NCBI GenBank assembly: GCA_050176585.1
Contig: JBFXHX010000021.1
Coordinates: 4,130 to 68,129 of the forward strand
Direction of reading: 5' to 3'
Length of the DNA stretch: 64,000 nt
Source of the DNA: CAYYWP01 sp050176585
GTDB taxonomy: Bacteria > Desulfobacterota > Binatia > HRBIN30 > CADEER01
A program made the position numbers and the translations under genes. The notes beneath the pieces are model-generated. The model searched no databases. It was not told where the DNA came from and worked only from the letters and a program-made list of their open reading frames with translations. Shown piece after piece: positions 1 to 8,754 of the stretch; positions within the stretch are counted from its first letter, which is position 1; every line of letters starts with the position of its first letter.

Positions 1-8
1 ACGCGCCA

Positions 9-1973
9 TTAGCTTCCGGTGACCAGTCGCACGGGAGCGGCCGGTCGCAGCGCGTCTAGATGCGCGCTCACGCGGGCCGTGAGCTGCTCCACGTCCAGCC
101 CGGCGTGCGCGAGTTGTTCGCTGCGCTGCCCGTGATCGATGAACTGATCCGGCAGCGCAAACGGCATCACGCGATCGGCTTCGAGATCCGGCCGGCTGCG
201 GGCGAATTCCAGCACCGCAGATCCGAACCCCCCGGCCAGGACGTGATCCTCGAGCGTGAAGACCACCGGTTGACGTTTCAGCTCGGCCGCGATGCGCTCT
301 TCGTCGAGCGGTTTGACGAACCGCGCATTCACGACCGCCAAATGGCGGCCGGAGGCTTCGGCCACGCGGCGGCGGACTTCCAGGGCGGCGTACACCAAGG
401 GGCCGTAGACCAGCAGGCAGCCCTCTTCACCCGGCGCGAGTATCTCAGCCGCGCCGACGCCGAACGGCGCGTGCGGCAGCTGCACGTCGGGCTTGGCGCC
501 ACTGCCGCGTGGGAAGCGAATCGCGGTGGGCCCGTGAACGGTGGCTGCGAGGTCCATCATCTGCACGAGCTCGCCGGTGTCACGCGGCGCCATCAGCACG
601 AAGTTCGGCAGGCAGCGCAGGTACGCGATGTCGAACACGCCGTTGTGCGTGGCGCCATCCGACCCAACCAGCCCACCGCGGTCCAGGCAGAAGATGACGC
701 GGGCGTTCTGCAGCGCCACTTCCTGGAACGCTTGATCGTACGCGCGCTGCAAGAACGTCGAGTAGATGGCACAGATCGGCAGCTGGCCGGCCAGGGCGAG
801 CCCCGCGGCGAGGCTGACTGCGTGCTGCTCGGCCATGCCGACGTCGAGGCAGCGATCGGGGAAGCGTTCCTGCACCTTCGTCAGGCCGGAGCCGTCGAGC
901 ATCGCCGGCGTGAGCACGAACACGCGCGGATCGCGCTCGAGCATCCTCGCTGACTGCTCGGCGAATGCCGCGGCGAAGGTGGGGCCGCCTTGATCGGGGT
1001 ACTCGCTGGCACTCGCGCCGGGCGGGAGTTTTCCGCTCGCGGCGTGATAGCAGGTCGTATCCGGGATGTCGTCCTTGTAGCCGCGACCCTTCTTGGTGAC
1101 GACGTGGATCAGCACCGGGCGGCGCATCCAGCGCGTGGCGCGGAACGCGGTCCGCAGCGCCTCGATGTCGTGGCCGTCGATCGGACCGTAATAGAAGAAT
1201 CCGAGCTCTTCGAAGATGATCCCGAGCCCATGCTGCGGGATGATGCCCTGCAGCGAGTGATACCAGCGCTGAAGCACGTCCTCGACGTCGTCGCCGATGC
1301 GTGGAATGCGGCGGATGGCACCCTGAATCGTGCGCAGCCGCTGGTTCAGCCACGTCGAGCTGCGCGCCCGCGATAAGTAGGCGCTGAGCGCTCCTACGCT
1401 CGGGCTGATGCTCATGTTGTTGTCATTGAGCACCACCACGAGCTCGAGATCCTTGAAGGACCCGCCGTGGTTCAAGGCTTCGAACGCGTTGCCTTCCTGC
1501 AGCGAGCCGTCGCCGATCACGGCCACCGCTTTGCGTCCGGCGGTCTCCGGCTCCTCGCGCCAGGCGAGCGCAAAACCCATGGCCGTAGAGATGCTCGTCC
1601 CGCCGTGCCCGGTCTTGACCGTGTCGTAGGGCGACTCGGTCGGATCGGGAAAGCCAGACAGCCCCCGCCACTGCCGCAGGGTGGCGAACTGCGAGCGGCG
1701 ACCGGTGAGGAGTTTGTGCGGGTAGCACTGGTGGCCCACATCCCACACCAGCTTGTCGCGTTCGTTGAAGTGGTACTCGGCGTACAGCGCGAGGGTGAGC
1801 TCGACGACGCCCAAGCCGGCGCCGAGATGTCCTCCGGTCGCCGTGACGGATTCGATGATGAACGCACGCAACTCCGCGGCGAGCTCGCGCAGGCCGTCGG
1901 CGTCCATGTCCTTGACGTCGTCGGCAGACGCCAGCGCGTCGATGAGCGGATAGCGCGGCTCGGGCATGATCAT
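9..1973 (-). CDS. dxs: 1-deoxy-D-xylulose-5-phosphate synthase
   Basis: Condenses pyruvate and glyceraldehyde 3-phosphate to DXP, the first step of the MEP isoprenoid pathway and a feed into thiamine and pyridoxal synthesis; cytoplasmic and thiamine-diphosphate dependent. The 654-residue product shows the transketolase layout: GGHLGAGLG near 47-55, the TPP motif GDGSLQEGNAFEALN starting at 154, NDNNMSIS near 183, and a Pyr domain with DVGMAEQHAVSLAAG. The length is slightly above the usual 620-640. An open frame continues upstream to 2195, but the ATG at 1973 is preceded by GGAGGG six bases away and starts just before the conserved region, so I chose it. It lies 116 bp downstream of the oxidase subunit IV gene on the same strand and may be read through from the respiratory operon, although the gap could hold its own promoter. 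Identity is very secure. Confidence 0.97.
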   Translation of the reverse strand: MIMPEPRYPLIDALASADDVKDMDADGLRELAAELRAFIIESVTATGGHLGAGLGVVELTLALYAEYHFNERDKLVWDVGHQCYPHKLLTGRRSQFATLRQWRGLSGFPDPTESPYDTVKTGHGGTSISTAMGFALAWREEPETAGRKAVAVIGDGSLQEGNAFEALNHGGSFKDLELVVVLNDNNMSISPSVGALSAYLSRARSSTWLNQRLRTIQGAIRRIPRIGDDVEDVLQRWYHSLQGIIPQHGLGIIFEELGFFYYGPIDGHDIEALRTAFRATRWMRRPVLIHVVTKKGRGYKDDIPDTTCYHAASGKLPPGASASEYPDQGGPTFAAAFAEQSARMLERDPRVFVLTPAMLDGSGLTKVQERFPDRCLDVGMAEQHAVSLAAGLALAGQLPICAIYSTFLQRAYDQAFQEVALQNARVIFCLDRGGLVGSDGATHNGVFDIAYLRCLPNFVLMAPRDTGELVQMMDLAATVHGPTAIRFPRGSGAKPDVQLPHAPFGVGAAEILAPGEEGCLLVYGPLVYAALEVRRRVAEASGRHLAVVNARFVKPLDEERIAAELKRQPVVFTLEDHVLAGGFGSAVLEFARSRPDLEADRVMPFALPDQFIDHGQRSEQLAHAGLDVEQLTARVSAHLDALRPAAPVRLVTGS

Positions 1974-2089
1974 TGATCCCTCCACGCTACACTTCTCACC
2001 CCGGGCCGCAATGGCGCAAGCGCCCGGCCGCTCGTCGGTCGCGACCTGGCACCGCCCGGGAGCGAAGCCGTCTCGACGAGCACCACCGG

Positions 2090-2398
2090 TCAGACAGCGG
2101 GCGCGGCGCCCAACCAGCCGCGACTCACGACGTCCGACATGGTGAGCGCGATCATGATGGCGAGGAAGATGAAGCTCGACCCCATGACGGCCCACGTGAG
2201 GCGCGGGCTGTCGCGCAGATCCATGAAGTAATACATCACCAGGAGCGACTTGACGGAGGCGATGCCGAGCGCCACCGGGGTGTTCAAGAATGCCATGTCG
2301 AGAAATGCGGCGCCGACGGTCACGCCGGTGAGCGCGAGCAGCGCCGTATAAATGCCGAAGAGGGTTGCGACCGAGGCGCCATGCGTTTCTTGCGACAT
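2090..2398 (-). CDS. ctaF: Cytochrome c oxidase subunit IV (caa3 type, small membrane subunit)
   Basis: A 102-residue membrane protein with three hydrophobic segments (about residues 12-34, 42-62 and 68-90), as expected for prokaryotic cytochrome c oxidase subunit IV. This subunit supports assembly and stability of the copper-haem core. The ATG at 2398 opens MSQETHG, and only 8 bases separate it from the stop of the subunit III gene, so the two are translationally coupled. It is the last gene of the act-cta operon. Small subunits diverge quickly, so the assignment rests on size, topology and position rather than on catalytic residues. Confidence 0.85.
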   Translation of the reverse strand: MSQETHGASVATLFGIYTALLALTGVTVGAAFLDMAFLNTPVALGIASVKSLLVMYYFMDLRDSPRLTWAVMGSSFIFLAIMIALTMSDVVSRGWLGAAPAV

Positions 2399-2406
2399 GT
2401 CGGGCC

Positions 2407-3054
2407 TCAATGCCGTCCGAGCAGGTACAGCAGTGGAAAGAGCCATATCCACACGATGTCTACGAAGTGCCAGTACAAGCCGCACATCTCGACCGGCGTG
2501 TAGTAGTTGCGGTTGAACGCGCCCCGGTAGGCGCCCACCAGTAGCCAGATCAGCAGCCCCGCGCCGACGATCATGTGCAAGGCATGCAGCCCGGTCATGG
2601 CGAAGTACAGCGAGAAGAAGAGCTGGGCGTTCGTCGGATCGGGCCCGTGATAGGCGAAATTGGGTCCCGGGATCAGGTGCTCATGCCACTTGTGCGTGTA
2701 TTCGTAGGCCTTCACGCCGAGGAAGACCAAGCCGAGGATCAACGTGAGCGTCAGGTTGATCATCAGCCGCACGCGCTTGCTCACCTGCGCCGCGTGCACC
2801 GATAGCGCCATCGTCAAGCTGCTCGTCAGCAGGACGACAGTGTTGAATGCCCCGAGCTTGATGTCGAGGTGATGGCTGGCTCCGTGGAAAGCCTCCGGAT
2901 AGAGCGACCGATAGGCGACGTACGCCGTGAAGAGGCCGCCAAAAAACATGACCTCGTTGACGAGGAACAGCCACATCCCGAGCGACGACGCGTCGCGCTG
3001 CTGCTCAGCGTCATCGAACTGGTGGGCGACGTACGGTGCGGTCTGCTCAAGCAA
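2407..3054 (-). CDS. ctaE: Cytochrome c oxidase subunit III
   Basis: A haem-copper oxidase core subunit of 215 residues with five or more membrane segments. It shows family features such as GMWLFLVNEVMFFGGLF near the N-terminus, the HALHMIVG segment and the closing WHFVDIVWIWLFPLLYL. No ATG is suitably placed. The TTG at 3054 follows AGGAGG with a six-base spacer and gives MLEQTAPYVAHQFDD, so I take TTG as the start. This start and its ribosome-binding site lie inside the last codons of the subunit I gene, giving an 8-base overlap that implies coupled translation. At 215 residues it matches the short form found in caa3 oxidases rather than the longer mitochondrial-type form. Confidence 0.95.
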   Translation of the reverse strand: MLEQTAPYVAHQFDDAEQQRDASSLGMWLFLVNEVMFFGGLFTAYVAYRSLYPEAFHGASHHLDIKLGAFNTVVLLTSSLTMALSVHAAQVSKRVRLMINLTLTLILGLVFLGVKAYEYTHKWHEHLIPGPNFAYHGPDPTNAQLFFSLYFAMTGLHALHMIVGAGLLIWLLVGAYRGAFNRNYYTPVEMCGLYWHFVDIVWIWLFPLLYLLGRH

Positions 3055-4702
3055 CGCGGACCTCCTCTGTCGGGACGTCGTGCGACGTGTACATGTACGG
3101 CTCTTCGGTGACGATCGGTGTCTGCACGAAGTTTTCCGTCGGCGGTGGCGAGCTCGTCCGCCACTCCAGACCGGTCGCATGCCACGGATTCGCGACGGCG
3201 CGTTTCCCGCGCTTGAGCGACCACAGGAAGTACGCGAGGGGCAGCAGATAGCCGACCGCGAGGATCGACGCGCCGGCCGATGACAACACGTTCAGTACCT
3301 GAAACTCGTCGGGGTAGGAGTGATACCGGCGCGGCATACCGAGGTAGCCGAGCACGAACTGCGGGAAGAACGTCAGGTTGAAGCCGATGAAGACGATGAT
3401 CGCCGCGATGCGCGCCAGGTTCTCCGGGTACATGCGGCCGAACATCTTCGGCCACCAGAAGTGCAGCCCGCCGAGGAACGCCAACACCGCGCCACCGACC
3501 ATGATGTAGTGGAAGTGCGCGACCACGAAGTAGGTGTCGTGCACGTGCAGGTCGAGCCCCATGGCGGCCAGAAAGAGGCCGGTCAGCCCGCCGATCGTGA
3601 ACAAGCCAATGAACCCGAGGGCGTAGAGCATCGGCGCTTCGAAGCTCACCGCGCCCCTGTAGAGCGTCGCCGTCCAGTTGAAGACCTTCACGGCGGACGG
3701 AATCGCCACCAGGAACGTCAGGATCGAGAAGACCAGGCCCGCGTATACCGACTGACTGCTGGCGAACAGATGATGGCCCCACACCAGAAAGCCGAGCACG
3801 GCGATGGCGATGCTCGAGAACGCGATGAAGCTGTAGCCGAAGATCGGTTTGCGGGCGAAGGTGGTGATAATCTCGTTGATCACACCCATGCCCGGCAGAA
3901 TCATGATGTAGACCGCTGGGTGGGAGTAGAACCAGAACAGGTGCTGGTACAGCACCGGGTCACCGCCCAGGGCGGGATCGAAGATGCCGATGCGCAGCCC
4001 GCGCTCGAGCGCCAGGAGCAACAAGGTGATCGCAATCACCGGCGTGCCCAACACCATGATCAAGCTGGTCGCGTAGTGCGCCCAGATGAACAGCGGCAGG
4101 CGGAACCACGTCAGGCCCGGCGCCCGCATGCGGTGGATGGTCACGATGAAGTTCAAGCCGGTGAGGATGTTCGAAAAGCCGTTGATGAAGACGCCGACCG
4201 CGGTCAGCATCACGTTCGAGTTCGAAAAGGTGCTGCTGTAGGGCGTGTAGAAGGTCCAGCCGGTGTCCACGCCGCCGGCGATCATGGCGGCCATAGTGAA
4301 CACGCCACCGACCATGTAGATGTACCAGCTCAGCAGGTTGATCCGGGGGAACGCGAGGTCGCGGGCCCCGACCATCATCGGGACCAAGAAGTTACCGAGC
4401 GTGGCGGGGATGGACGGCAGCAGAAAGAAGAACACCATGAACGTGCCGTGCATGGTGAAGAACTTGTTGTACGTGTCGGCCTGCAACAGATCGCCCTTCG
4501 GCGTGAGCAGCTCGAGGCGTATGCCGGCCGCGAAGACCGCGCCAAACGCAAAAAAGGCGACGACGGAGATCAGGTAGAGAACCGCAATCCGCTTGTGGTC
4601 CTTCGTCAACAGCCACGACTTGATGCTGTAGTCGGCGTTCAAATAGTTTTTCTGCGGCTGCTCGACAGCCTGGAGCGCGGTTTCGGTCGCTGGGGATGCC
4701 AT
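3047..4702 (-). CDS. ctaD: Cytochrome c oxidase subunit I (A2-type, caa3)
   Basis: The catalytic subunit of a proton-pumping haem-copper oxidase, 551 residues and about 12 membrane helices. The low-spin haem ligand is in MHGTFMVFF (His85), CuB and the Tyr-His region in FYSHPAVYIMILPGMG (from 258), and the haem ligands in VVAHFHYIMVGG. In A1 oxidases the motif is HPEVY, with a proton-channel glutamate. Here it reads YSHPAV, the Tyr-Ser signature of the A2 subfamily described for Rhodothermus-type caa3 enzymes. It sits between subunits II and III in the act-cta operon, and its end overlaps ctaE. No haem A synthase (ctaA) or haem O synthase (ctaB) gene is in this window. Confidence 0.98.
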   Translation of the reverse strand: MASPATETALQAVEQPQKNYLNADYSIKSWLLTKDHKRIAVLYLISVVAFFAFGAVFAAGIRLELLTPKGDLLQADTYNKFFTMHGTFMVFFFLLPSIPATLGNFLVPMMVGARDLAFPRINLLSWYIYMVGGVFTMAAMIAGGVDTGWTFYTPYSSTFSNSNVMLTAVGVFINGFSNILTGLNFIVTIHRMRAPGLTWFRLPLFIWAHYATSLIMVLGTPVIAITLLLLALERGLRIGIFDPALGGDPVLYQHLFWFYSHPAVYIMILPGMGVINEIITTFARKPIFGYSFIAFSSIAIAVLGFLVWGHHLFASSQSVYAGLVFSILTFLVAIPSAVKVFNWTATLYRGAVSFEAPMLYALGFIGLFTIGGLTGLFLAAMGLDLHVHDTYFVVAHFHYIMVGGAVLAFLGGLHFWWPKMFGRMYPENLARIAAIIVFIGFNLTFFPQFVLGYLGMPRRYHSYPDEFQVLNVLSSAGASILAVGYLLPLAYFLWSLKRGKRAVANPWHATGLEWRTSSPPPTENFVQTPIVTEEPYMYTSHDVPTEEVRVA

Positions 4703-4714
4703 GATCTCGTCCCC

Positions 4715-5749
4715 TTACAAAGCGGTGTCGGGGGCGCTCGGCGCGCTATGCGCCACGCCTTGCGGCGCGCCCGAGTCGGTCTTGAGCGACTTGATGTACT
4801 GAATGAGCTGCATCAGCTCCTCTTCGTTCAGCTGACCTTGAAACGTCGGCATCACCGGCTGGTATCCTGCCACGACCTTACCGGCCGGGTTCAGAATCGA
4901 CTCGCGGATGTACGCCTCGTCGGCCTGCACCGTGCTGCCGTCGGCGAGCTTGACCGTGGAACCGAAGACGCCGACGAGCGAGGGACCGAGGGCCCCGCCT
5001 TGCGGCTGGTGACACGTCGCGCACGCGTTCCGGTTGAAGAGCGCCTCGCCGGCAGCGGCCGGCGAACTGCTCGGCCCGAGCGACGCGACGACGGCGCCCG
5101 GCGGCGAGGGCGGCGGTGGCTGCTCTTCGAGCCAATTCTGAAAATCCGCCGGCTCCATCACGATGACCTTGCCGATCATCCCCGAGTGCTCGGTCCCGCA
5201 GTATTCGGCGCAGAAGAGGTGGTACTCGCCGACCTTCGTCGCGTGGAACCAGGTCGTCGTGTAGCGGCCGGGCACCACGTCGAATTTGACCCGGAACGCG
5301 GGCACGAAAAAGCTGTGGATCACGTCCTCGGACGTCATCGTCAGCTTGATCGACTGTCCGACCGGCACATGCAGCTCGTTGATCTCACGCCGGCCTTCCA
5401 TGTGCTGGAGCTTCCACATCCACTGCTTGCCGACCACGAATACCTCGTGGGCATTGTCCGGCGGACGTGCGAAGACGAAGAAGAGCCACGCGCCCCAGAT
5501 GAACATGACCATGGTGATGCCGAACGGCACCACCGACCACGCCACCTCGAGCAGCGTGGAGCCGTGAATGGGATGCCCGATGGTATTGCCGGGCCGGCGG
5601 CGGAACTTCACTGAGAAGATGAGCAGGCAAACGGCTATCGCCCCGGTGAAGAACACCGTGATCGCGACCATGAACAGGAAGAGGTAGTCGACATGGGCGG
5701 CCATGCTCGACGCTTGTTCCGGAAGGAAGAAGAACGGGCTCGCGTGCAT
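4715..5749 (-). CDS. ctaC: Cytochrome c oxidase subunit II with fused cytochrome c (caa3)
   Basis: The electron-entry subunit of the caa3 oxidase, 344 residues. Two membrane helices lie at about 22-45 and 68-94. A periplasmic cupredoxin CuA domain follows, with QWMWKLQ near 109 and the ligands His146, Cys180, Cys184, His188 and Met191 in CAEYCGTEHSGM. A Pro/Ser linker (210-230) leads to a cytochrome c domain with haem motif CATCH at 243-247 and a plausible axial Met in PVMPTFQGQL. The fused haem domain lets the enzyme accept electrons without a soluble carrier, which suits direct docking to ACIII encoded upstream. The frame is open to 5824, but the ATG at 5749 gives the normal N-terminus. It ends 12 bases before subunit I. 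Confidence 0.97.
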   Translation of the reverse strand: MHASPFFFLPEQASSMAAHVDYLFLFMVAITVFFTGAIAVCLLIFSVKFRRRPGNTIGHPIHGSTLLEVAWSVVPFGITMVMFIWGAWLFFVFARPPDNAHEVFVVGKQWMWKLQHMEGRREINELHVPVGQSIKLTMTSEDVIHSFFVPAFRVKFDVVPGRYTTTWFHATKVGEYHLFCAEYCGTEHSGMIGKVIVMEPADFQNWLEEQPPPPSPPGAVVASLGPSSSPAAAGEALFNRNACATCHQPQGGALGPSLVGVFGSTVKLADGSTVQADEAYIRESILNPAGKVVAGYQPVMPTFQGQLNEEELMQLIQYIKSLKTDSGAPQGVAHSAPSAPDTAL

Positions 5750-5763
5750 CGTCGTATCTCTCA

Positions 5764-6597
5764 CTACCGGCGGGCCGTCGCCTGCCCGGGGGCCGTCGCG
5801 CTCCGCCCGCGGCGCCAGCTCCACAACACGAAGCTCACGAACGCGAGGACGGTTGCCGCGCCGCCGAGGCGCACCGCGCCGAGCACGACGTTCGAGTACC
5901 GGCCGGTGGCGGGATCGTAGCTGTAACAGAACAGCATCAACTGATCGACGGGCGAGCCGATGCGGTTCTCGGCCGCTTCCATGAGCCCGAACTTCACATC
6001 GCGCGGCGCGTATTCCACCCCATAAAAATATCGGGCCAACACGCCTTTCGGCGTTAGCACCATGATCGCCGAAGCGTGGGCGAACTCGTTCTTCTCGGGC
6101 AGGTACTGGTATCGGAAGCCCACGGCTTCGGAGAGCTGCTTGATGGACGCTTCGTCACCGGTCAGGAAGTGCCAGCCTTGGGCGGCGCCGTCGCGCCCGT
6201 ATTCCGCCAGGTACTTCGCCTTCTTCTCGGCCGCCAGCGCGGGCGTCTCGTCCGGATTGAAGCTGACCGTGATGACGTCGAACTGTTGCCCGGCATCGAA
6301 CGGCAGCGCCTTCATGGACCTGACCAGCCCGTTCAGCACCAGCGTGCACAACATCGGGCATTCGTAATAGACGAGCGACAAGATCACCGGCTTGTCGCGC
6401 ATCAGGCTACGCAGTGTGACGGTCTCACCAGCTTCGTTCCGAAAGCGGAGGTCCAGCGGCACTTGCTCGTTTAAGCGCTGCTCGATGCCGACCTCGCGCA
6501 ACGCGGCCGGCCGCGTGTCCGCGGCGCCACGCACGGCGGTCGGAACATGGGCAAGCAGCACCCCGACGAGCAGGGCAGTGATGCGCCAGCGCTTCAT
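5764..6597 (-). CDS. SCO1/SenC-family copper chaperone, membrane-anchored
   Basis: Delivers copper to, or reduces, the CuA centre of subunit II in the periplasm. The 277-residue product has an N-terminal signal segment (about 5-24), a thioredoxin-fold SCO domain with YYECPMLC, whose Cys80 and Cys84 form the CxxxC copper site, the distal ligand histidine in EFAHASAIMVL, and a C-terminal membrane helix (about 244-264) followed by a basic tail. The C-terminal anchor after the SCO domain is typical of SCO proteins encoded within ACIII-caa3 clusters. The ATG at 6597 overlaps the stop of the upstream gene by four bases (ATGA). Its position just before ctaC supports a role in CuA assembly. Confidence 0.93.
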   Translation of the reverse strand: MKRWRITALLVGVLLAHVPTAVRGAADTRPAALREVGIEQRLNEQVPLDLRFRNEAGETVTLRSLMRDKPVILSLVYYECPMLCTLVLNGLVRSMKALPFDAGQQFDVITVSFNPDETPALAAEKKAKYLAEYGRDGAAQGWHFLTGDEASIKQLSEAVGFRYQYLPEKNEFAHASAIMVLTPKGVLARYFYGVEYAPRDVKFGLMEAAENRIGSPVDQLMLFCYSYDPATGRYSNVVLGAVRLGGAATVLAFVSFVLWSWRRGRSATAPGQATARR

Positions 6598-6989
6598 CGC
6601 GCCGTGGCCTCCGGCTTCTGCCCGGCGCGCTCGGCGAGCAAGTCGATCGCGCGCGCTATGGGAATTCGGACGACACCCGCGTCCTTGTCCACCCAGCCGT
6701 ACGAGTTGAGCGTCTCCTCTTCCGCGGCGCGCAGATCGTGAAGGTCGCGAAGCGGATGCGCCTGCAGGCGCGGTTGGGGCGGCATGCGCCGTCCTTCGAC
6801 CGCAGCGAGCGGGTTGGCCGGCGGGCTCGAGCGCGCCTCGTACAGGGCCAGGCGTTCGAACAGCCCGAACATCAGCGCGAAGGTCATCAGCAGGATGATC
6901 AGCAGGGCGAAGCCCGCCCAGACCACGGGCTTCAGGTAGATGTCGCGTCTTTCGTGCGTGTGTTCGGCGTCGTGTGTAATGGTCGTCAT
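6594..6989 (-). CDS. Small single-helix membrane protein of the ACIII operon, function unknown
   Basis: A 131-residue protein with a cytoplasmic N-terminus (MTTITHDAEHTHERRD), one membrane helix (about 22-46) and a soluble domain. The domain ends in NSYGWVDKDAGVVRIP followed by IARAIDLLAERG-like residues. I recognise this as a recurring companion in operons that pair ACIII with an oxidase, but I know of no assigned biochemical role. It overlaps actF by four bases upstream and the Sco gene by four bases downstream, so it is tightly embedded. An assembly factor or accessory subunit linking ACIII and the caa3 oxidase is a reasonable inference, not a demonstrated function. Confidence 0.85.
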   Translation of the reverse strand: MTTITHDAEHTHERRDIYLKPVVWAGFALLIILLMTFALMFGLFERLALYEARSSPPANPLAAVEGRRMPPQPRLQAHPLRDLHDLRAAEEETLNSYGWVDKDAGVVRIPIARAIDLLAERAGQKPEATAR

Positions 6990-8173
6990 ACCGACGCCTC
7001 CAGCGGCAACGCGGGATCATGCAGCGGCAGCACCGGTCGGCCCTGCAGGTTCCAGAGGAACGCCGCGAGCCAGATGCCGCCCACGCCCACCATCGCCGCG
7101 ATATCCATCCAGTGGAACGTAAACTTTCCCGGCGAGAAAGCGGGCATGATCATCCAGTAATCGCCGACCCAGCGCATGAAGAGCAGCAGGACCGCGACGA
7201 ACATGAGCCGGCGCGCGTTGCGCTTCAGGCTGCGCGACAACAGGATGAAAAACGGCAGAAAGAAATGGAACAGGATCAGGGCGATCGCCAGGACTTCCCA
7301 TCCGCCGGTGACGCGCTTCAGATACCACGGCGTCTCTTCGGGGAGGTTGCCGGACCAGATGATCAGGAATTGCGAAAAGGAGAAGTACGCATACAGCATC
7401 ACGAACGCGAACAGCATCTTGCCGAGATCGTGAAAGCGATCCGCGGTCGCCACGCGCCGCACCGGATCGTATGCGGTGAGCAGCGTCAGGATGGTGATCG
7501 CGAACGTGAACGCGGTCATGATCTGGCCACCGATCACCATCAGCCCGTAGATCGTGGAGTACCAATGCGGCTCGATGGACATCATCCAGTCGACCGACGC
7601 GAATGTCATGGTGAGCACGTATACGAGCACGGCCCCCGAGCCGAGGAGTTGAAACTTGCGCACGTAACCGGGATCGCCGGTTGCGTCCTGCTGGGCCGAC
7701 CAGCGTAGCAACACGCCGGCGAGCACGAACCAGATGATGAAGTAGAGCGCCGCGCGCAAGATGAAGAACGGAACGTTCAGGTACCACGTCTTGTACTGCA
7801 GCACCGGGTCGTGCGCGACGTGCTCCGCATGCGTCCACTCGTAGAGATCGTGCATGCCGAACAGCAACGGCACGAATAGGACCGCGACCAGTGGCAGCGT
7901 GCGCATGGCCGCTTCGGCTGCGCGGCGGATCACGATACCCCAGCGGCCGCCGGCGATGTGATTCATCGAAACCAGGGCGAGCGATCCGATCGCGATACCG
8001 CCCCAGAAGACGAACGCGACCAAGTACGAGCGGAAGAATTGCGCGTGGTCGACGAGCGCGCCGGCCCCCGCGATCGCGAGGCCGATCACGCCGAGCCCGA
8101 GCAGGGCGCGGGGGCTGCGGTTGAAGACGTGGTCTGCGGGCAGCGCGTAGAGGGTGCGCAGATCGCCGCTCAT
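6986..8173 (-). CDS. actF: Alternative complex III subunit ActF (NrfD-like quinol-binding membrane subunit)
   Basis: An integral membrane subunit of the quinol:cytochrome c oxidoreductase ACIII, 395 residues with about ten hydrophobic segments, homologous in fold to ActC and NrfD/PsrC proteins. The N-terminus MSGDLRTLYALPADH and the internal SVDWMMSIEPHWYSTIYG segment are characteristic of this subunit. ActF and ActC form the two four-helix-bundle cores; ActC is thought to be the main quinol site. The frame runs open to 8458, but the ATG at 8173 overlaps the actE stop (ATGA), which fixes the start. The gene is followed by the small single-helix gene with a four-base overlap. Confidence 0.95.
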   Translation of the reverse strand: MSGDLRTLYALPADHVFNRSPRALLGLGVIGLAIAGAGALVDHAQFFRSYLVAFVFWGGIAIGSLALVSMNHIAGGRWGIVIRRAAEAAMRTLPLVAVLFVPLLFGMHDLYEWTHAEHVAHDPVLQYKTWYLNVPFFILRAALYFIIWFVLAGVLLRWSAQQDATGDPGYVRKFQLLGSGAVLVYVLTMTFASVDWMMSIEPHWYSTIYGLMVIGGQIMTAFTFAITILTLLTAYDPVRRVATADRFHDLGKMLFAFVMLYAYFSFSQFLIIWSGNLPEETPWYLKRVTGGWEVLAIALILFHFFLPFFILLSRSLKRNARRLMFVAVLLLFMRWVGDYWMIMPAFSPGKFTFHWMDIAAMVGVGGIWLAAFLWNLQGRPVLPLHDPALPLEASV

Positions 8174-8754
8174 GGTTGTGCTCCGAGCTTCGCGCGCTCC
8201 GCGTCCGGGACGTCCGCAAGGGTGGCGTGCTGGCTGAGTTGCAGCGCGCGGATATAGGCCACGATCGCCCAACGATCGCGCGCGGGCACCTGCGCCGCAT
8301 ACGCGGGCATGGTGGCGTAGCCGTTGGTCTGCACCTGAAACAGATGTCCGTCGGGCATGCGCTGCAGACGCTCCTCGTGGAACGAGGGGGGCTGCTTGTA
8401 TCCGCGCTGCACGATCATGCCTTCGCCACTGCCGGTGCGGTCGTGGCACGGCGAGCAATAGACGTTGTAGCGCTCCTGGCCGCGCAACAGCACTTCACGC
8501 GTCATCCCGAGCGGGTTGGTGGCGAGCGGAGCACCATCGCCCTTGCCTTGATAAAAGGCCGGGTCCTCGTCGAGATGGCCGCGAGGGACTACCCCCGGGA
8601 CGAGCGGGCGCGACGCGCGCTGGTCGGCGAAAAAGCGGTTCTGCTCGAAGGCTTGGTACTTGGGCTGATTGTGCATGTCCTGACGGCAGCCAGCGAGCCC
8701 GGCGAGCAACGCGGCCGCGGCCATGCCGCGCCAGATGTAGGAGAGCCGGCTCAT
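8170..8754 (-). CDS. actE: Alternative complex III subunit ActE (monohaem cytochrome c lipoprotein)
   Basis: The 194-residue product begins with a lipoprotein signal (hydrophobic 8-21, lipobox LAGC with Cys23). It carries one haem c motif, CSPCH at residues 100-104, with a candidate axial methionine in GYATMPAY. In ACIII, ActE is a periplasmic monohaem cytochrome that carries electrons from the ActA/ActB haem and iron-sulfur wire toward the oxidase. The start at 8754 overlaps the actD stop by four bases and the end overlaps actF by four bases. The long frame extending to 9066 is not needed, because the ATG at 8754 yields a clean lipoprotein signal. Confidence 0.95.
   Translation of the reverse strand: MSRLSYIWRGMAAAALLAGLAGCRQDMHNQPKYQAFEQNRFFADQRASRPLVPGVVPRGHLDEDPAFYQGKGDGAPLATNPLGMTREVLLRGQERYNVYCSPCHDRTGSGEGMIVQRGYKQPPSFHEERLQRMPDGHLFQVQTNGYATMPAYAAQVPARDRWAIVAYIRALQLSQHATLADVPDAERAKLGAQP

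Noticed and set aside
9..2195. Extended N-terminus of Dxs to 2195
   Set aside because: The extra 74 residues are His/Arg-rich and overlap the oxidase subunit IV gene; ATG 1973 has GGAGGG at the right distance.
3320..5614. 764-codon plus-strand frame opposite ctaD and ctaC
   Set aside because: GC-rich antisense frame of well-identified oxidase genes; Asp/Arg/His-rich composition typical of such shadows.
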